Source: Clostridia bacterium (GTDB lineage Bacteria > Bacillota > Clostridia > Christensenellales > Aristaeellaceae). From it: a stretch of 64,000 bases of DNA. Both the position numbers and the translations under genes were made by a program. The DNA is taken from NCBI GenBank assembly GCA_017521565.1, contig JAFXCE010000066.1:40990-104989 (forward strand). Direction: 5' to 3'. The notes below the pieces were generated by a model, which was not told where the DNA came from, did no database searches, and was given only the letters and a program-made list of their open reading frames with translations. Positions 61,520-64,000 of this stretch are shown here, one piece after another; within the stretch, counting starts at the first letter, position 1, and each line of letters opens with the position of its first letter.

Positions 61520-62640
61520 TCACTCTTCATCCGGCATATACATATCCCGCATCTTTTCGATATACGCCCTAAAGTCCTCCAGCACGTCCGAAGGATAAAG
61601 TATCTTCACCCGCCTACCGAAACTCATTAGCCATCCAAAGAAAAGGTCGCTGATTTCCACCTCGGCAGTTACAGTAAAGTGTCTGTCATCCACGGCGCTA
61701 TACTGGGCGTCTTTTGTGCCGAACCGCTCAACCGCAACATCCAAGAGCATGTTGATGAACCGGATGGTTACGCGCTTCTTCTTTCCGCTATACATAGAGA
61801 ATACGCGCTGTGCGTATGTGCGGATGTCGATTTTATCGAATTCCTCCTGCCCTTCGCGCGGCTCTCTTGTAAAGGATACGCCTTTCATTCTATCAACCCG
61901 ATAGGTTCTGATTTTCTTTCGGTCATACGCAAGCAAATAATAGTTGCCGTCATTAATAAGTAATTGATACGGACTGACCACATAATCCGCGCCGCTTCGG
62001 CGCTCTACCTGTTTGCTGACATCTTCAATCGCATATTTCAGATATTTGAACCGAATCTTCTCCGGCTTATGTGCAACACCATCTATTCTAAGACTCATTG
62101 CGTCGTTGATGACAGAAATATTGTTGAGTACAGACTTGTTTTCGGTTTTGATACGGTCTACCAGAAAAGCATTATGCTTGATTCTTTCCGCCTGCCGTTC
62201 ACTCACAAAACCACAGACCACATCCACAAGACGCTTTGCCTGTCCTTCGGTCACAAATTTTGCCGCATAAACGCACTCTGCCAACAAACGGATATCATTT
62301 GGTCATAATGCGGCTGACGGACATAGAAGCCTTTTCTGTGCGAGTCATAGACGATGATTTTCAGTTCATCGTCCTCATCATCCTCCAGCATTTCCTTGGC
62401 TTCATCAACTGTGCAATCCTCTTCCAGCATGAGGGCAATAAGATTGATGTCCTTAATATCCCGATAAACCGAGCGCCGCTCTGCATCAATCCCGCATTCC
62501 TCAAGATATGCAACAATGTCCTGCGCCGACGAAACCACGTTTTCATCAGTATTCTTCAGCAGATATTGCAGCACCACATACGGCTTCAGCTTCTGATTGA
62601 GTCGCTTGCCAGAGTGCGGCCCAGCCTTCCCTTCTGTCAT
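61520..62640 (-). pseudogene. WYL-domain transcriptional regulator, frameshifted
   Basis: The N-terminal part (start at 62640, GGAGG upstream) has an HTH domain: KPYVVLQYLLKNTDENVVSS then RRSVYRDIKDIN. It runs out of frame at HYDQ near 62298. The rest continues in the next frame as LLAECVYAAKFVTEGQAKRLV and carries the WYL segment (YYLLAYDRKKIRTYRVDRMKG) and a WCX-like tail. One lost base in the T run at 62298-62300 (A run on the coding strand) restores CAAAATGATATC and a continuous protein of about 373 residues. It may be an assembly error or a real null allele. WYL regulators respond to nucleic acid or phage signals. Confidence 0.8.
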
Positions 62641-62826
62641 CGTGCGCCTCCGTATAGTTTGCTGATTAAAGTATAACACAGCTTAGTCAATCTGCGGCAA
62701 AATTTGAAAAAAGTTAAATTCTGAATTATAATTATAATGTAAAAACAAAGCGGCTCAGTGCCACGCAATCTGTATCATTCTAAAAACAAAAATAACGAGG
62801 CAATTCCTCAAGGAAGTGAAAACACT

Positions 62827-62907
62827 TTGATTATTACGAAGTTAAACCATTTGCGTGATATGCAGCTCAGTCGTGCGACCATTCCCAACAACCCCTATCA
62901 CGATTAG
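62827..62907 (+). CDS. Possible 26-residue leader peptide
   Basis: A TTG at 62827 with AAGGAAG upstream (62811-62818) opens 26 codons (LIITKLNHLRDMQLSRATI then PNNPYHD) ending in TAG six bases before the next ATG. Coupled translation with the following gene is conceivable. No homologue is recognised. Confidence 0.3.
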   Translation: MIITKLNHLRDMQLSRATIPNNPYHD

Positions 62908-62913
62908 CATATC

Positions 62914-63135
62914 ATGGAATTTACACAGTACGTTGAAGAAGCGGTTACCGAAATCCAGCTTTATTATGATAGCATTCTGTTGAAACAAAACGAGATTATT
63001 GAAGAACTCACCCGGCGAGTGGATAGGTTAGAAAAGACGGTTGCAATAAAGCAGTCGCCGTTTGAAGCAGATATTATAGCCACAAAGGATTCTTTGCAGA
63101 AACTGAAGAAAGCGATTATGGGAATTTTCCGATAA
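62914..63135 (+). CDS. Small coiled-coil protein, unknown function
   Basis: A 73-residue, highly charged helical protein. QNEIIEELTRRVDRLEKTVA has heptad spacing of Ile/Leu/Val, so a coiled coil is likely. No ribosome binding site is visible, but the preceding short frame stops six bases upstream. It is followed by a strong terminator. It lies within the mobile element and no function is proposed. Confidence 0.5.
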   Translation: MEFTQYVEEAVTEIQLYYDSILLKQNEIIEELTRRVDRLEKTVAIKQSPFEADIIATKDSLQKLKKAIMGIFR

Positions 63136-63221
63136 CACTTCTCCCGGTAATGACGCTGCTCACGCCATTTTCAGAATGGCGTTGCTTAATCCGACCCGAA
63201 ACCCTTCCCCATAATGCACAG

Positions 63222-63259
63222 CAGGGAACAGACACACGGTGTTCTGTTCCCTGTTTTTT
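63222..63259 (+). terminator. Terminator between the coiled-coil gene and the convergent repressor gene
   Basis: CAGGGAACAG, loop containing a further ACAC/GTGT pair, CTGTTCCCTG and six T. Confidence 0.88.
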
Positions 63260-63467
63260 ATATCTTCGTTCCGTCCTTGAAGGAAAAACCGAAATAATAT
63301 TCTGCCTCCAGCGCCGCCGCAATCTTCTCCATATCTTCCGAAGAAAACTTGCCCGTTTTCATCCTCTGGTTAAATGCCGATGGACTGGAACCAACTGCTC
63401 GCGCAAGTTCCGCTTCACTCATACCCTTATACGCAAGCGCCATTTTGATTTTCTGCGAAATAGTCAT
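63258..63467 (-). CDS. XRE-family helix-turn-helix repressor
   Basis: A 69-residue Cro/CI-like protein consisting only of the HTH domain: ISQKIKMALAYKGMSEAELARAVGSSPSAFNQRMKTGKFSSEDMEKIA. GGAGGG six bases before the ATG at 63467 decides the start over two earlier ATGs. It is divergent from a strong phage-type promoter with palindromes between, so it is likely the repressor of the element. Confidence 0.85.
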   Translation of the reverse strand: MTISQKIKMALAYKGMSEAELARAVGSSPSAFNQRMKTGKFSSEDMEKIAAALEAEYYFGFSFKDGTKI

Positions 63468-63486
63468 ATTCATCCCTCCAGCATTC

Positions 63487-63515
63487 ATTATACAGTTTAT
63501 CCTGTTTTACGTCAA
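63487..63515 (-). promoter_or_regulatory. Promoter of the XRE repressor gene
   Basis: Minus strand TTGACG (63515-63510) and TATAAT (63492-63487), spacer 17. Confidence 0.8.
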
Positions 63516-63560
63516 GGATATTCGAAAAATATTTAGAATAACCTTGAGATTATTCTTGAC
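63511..63560. promoter_or_regulatory. Operator cluster of the divergent switch
   Basis: AGAATAA-8-TTATTCT (63535-63556) overlaps the -35 of the rightward promoter. A further pair, CAAGGATATTC (63513-63523) against GAATAACCTTG (63536-63546), shares ten of eleven bases. The outermost copies GTCAAG (63511) and CTTGAC (63555) touch both -35 boxes. Confidence 0.6.
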
Positions 63561-63584
63561 AAGATTTAGGTTTTCCTGTATAAT
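63556..63584 (+). promoter_or_regulatory. Consensus promoter of the rightward genes of the element
   Basis: TTGACA (63556-63561) and TATAAT (63579-63584), spacer 17: a perfect consensus, unusual strength, as expected for a repressed early promoter. Confidence 0.9.
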
Positions 63585-63633
63585 ATATCTTGTAAGGAAC
63601 AAACACCAACCAACAAAAAGGAGGACGCAAACA

Positions 63634-63903
63634 ATGAGCAACCCGAATATGGAAAGCAAGGTAAAAGAACTGATGGAACTTCGCCGCATGAAGGAAGAAA
63701 TCGAAGCAGAAATCGCCGCCGCAGAAGACGAGATCAAAGGCGTCATGGGCGACGAGGAAACCCTTCTCGCCGGGGCCTTCAAAGTCAGTTGGAAGACCTT
63801 CACCTCCAGCCGCCTTGACAGCACGGCCCTCAAGAAGGCCCTGCCGGAAATCGCCGCCAAGTTCACCAAGACCACGACGGCCCGCCGCTTCTCCATCAAC
63901 TAA
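63634..63903 (+). CDS. Small phage/ICE recombination-associated protein
   Basis: An 89-residue protein: an N-terminal coiled coil (KVKELMELRRMKEEIEAEI) and a C-terminal part with VSWKTFTSSRLDSTALKKAL and KTTTARRFSIN. The second part resembles a region that accompanies YqaJ-type exonuclease genes of phages and ICEs of Firmicutes, so it probably belongs to an early recombination module; this is based on resemblance only. AAGGAGG precedes the ATG at 63634; an upstream open stretch to 63349 is not used. The consensus promoter at 63556 drives it. Confidence 0.7.
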   Translation: MSNPNMESKVKELMELRRMKEEIEAEIAAAEDEIKGVMGDEETLLAGAFKVSWKTFTSSRLDSTALKKALPEIAAKFTKTTTARRFSIN

Positions 63904-63907
63904 AAAA

Positions 63908-64000
63908 CCCGAGTGTTTACCAGACACTCGGGAAGCCCGCGAAAGTGTTACCAGCACCAAGCGGGAAAGCCCCTCAGTAACAGCGACGAAACCGGGAAGC
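63908..64000 (+). repeat. Three successive hairpin units ending GGGAAGC or GGGAAAGC
   Basis: CCCGAGTGT pairs with ACACTCGGG (63908-63932); CCCGC pairs with GCGGG (63936-63965); CCC at 63970 can pair with GGG at 63994. Each unit of about 32 bases ends with GGG(A)AAGC, and the first two loops share a GTTACCAG-like sequence. The array may continue beyond the window. Confidence 0.5.

Noticed and set aside
63908..64000. CRISPR array at the window end
   Set aside because: The units are hairpins with different stems rather than identical direct repeats with unique spacers, and no cas gene is present.

Overview
The window reads as a chromosome segment of a GC-rich anaerobic member of the Clostridia (Firmicutes), probably a gut lineage. 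The grounds are a CIRCE-controlled groESL operon, strong GGAGG ribosome binding sites, sigma-A promoters with 17-base spacers, oxygen-sensitive enzymes (indolepyruvate:ferredoxin oxidoreductase, iron-sulfur hydratase) and a glutamate-fermentation cluster. No rRNA, tRNA or CRISPR array was seen. Species cannot be fixed from the sequence alone.

Layout. 1-2.4 kb (minus): mutY, a GNAT acetyltransferase, an FMN-binding split-barrel protein and a truncated DUF523 gene. 2.6-4.8 kb: CIRCE and groES-groEL. 5-13.2 kb: a secreted caspase-like protein, a divergent patatin-like protein without its nucleophile serine, then an envelope operon (CotH with three lamin-tail domains, DUF4956 membrane protein, VTC-domain protein) followed by pnuC with a frameshift. 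13.3-16.9 kb (minus): a nucleoside-type ABC importer (two permeases, double ATPase) without its binding protein. 17.3 kb: a 35-residue membrane peptide. 17.5-24.3 kb (minus): SGNH/MBOAT O-acylation pair, ArsC/Spx-like protein, NTPase, and an acyl-CoA ligase coupled to an E2-like acyltransferase. 24.6-32.4 kb: a carbohydrate ABC importer feeding an intracellular sulfatase fused to a family 2 glycoside hydrolase, with a sugar isomerase/epimerase. 32.6-38.8 kb: pgi, a DUF5107-TPR protein and a PHP-domain protein. 39-46 kb: DUF554 protein, then an aryl/2-oxoacid operon (AMP-binding ligase, iorA, iorB, phenylacetate-CoA ligase-like, ACT protein).

46.4-59.6 kb is the metabolic centrepiece. A minus-strand operon (citC-like ligase, P-loop protein, glmS, glmL, glmE, methylaspartate ammonia-lyase) diverges from a plus-strand operon (citD, citE, citF, two-subunit class I hydratase, GntR regulator, citXG fusion, cysteine-rich protein). 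Together these cover the methylaspartate route: glutamate to 3-methylaspartate to mesaconate to citramalate to acetate plus pyruvate. The citrate-lyase-type and fumarase-type genes are therefore best read as citramalate lyase and mesaconase. A palindrome lying between the two divergent promoters is a candidate operator.

59.7-64 kb is one end of an integrated mobile element: a displaced gene 3' end with its terminator, a tyrosine integrase, a frameshifted WYL regulator, a divergent XRE-repressor switch and a small phage-recombination-type protein.

Dispersed structure includes a 100-bp element present twice (97/100 identical), once exactly at a predicted transcription start and once fused in frame to the end of citC, and a 128-bp nested palindrome beside the glutamate cluster. 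Two single-base frameshifts (pnuC, WYL regulator) could be real or assembly errors.
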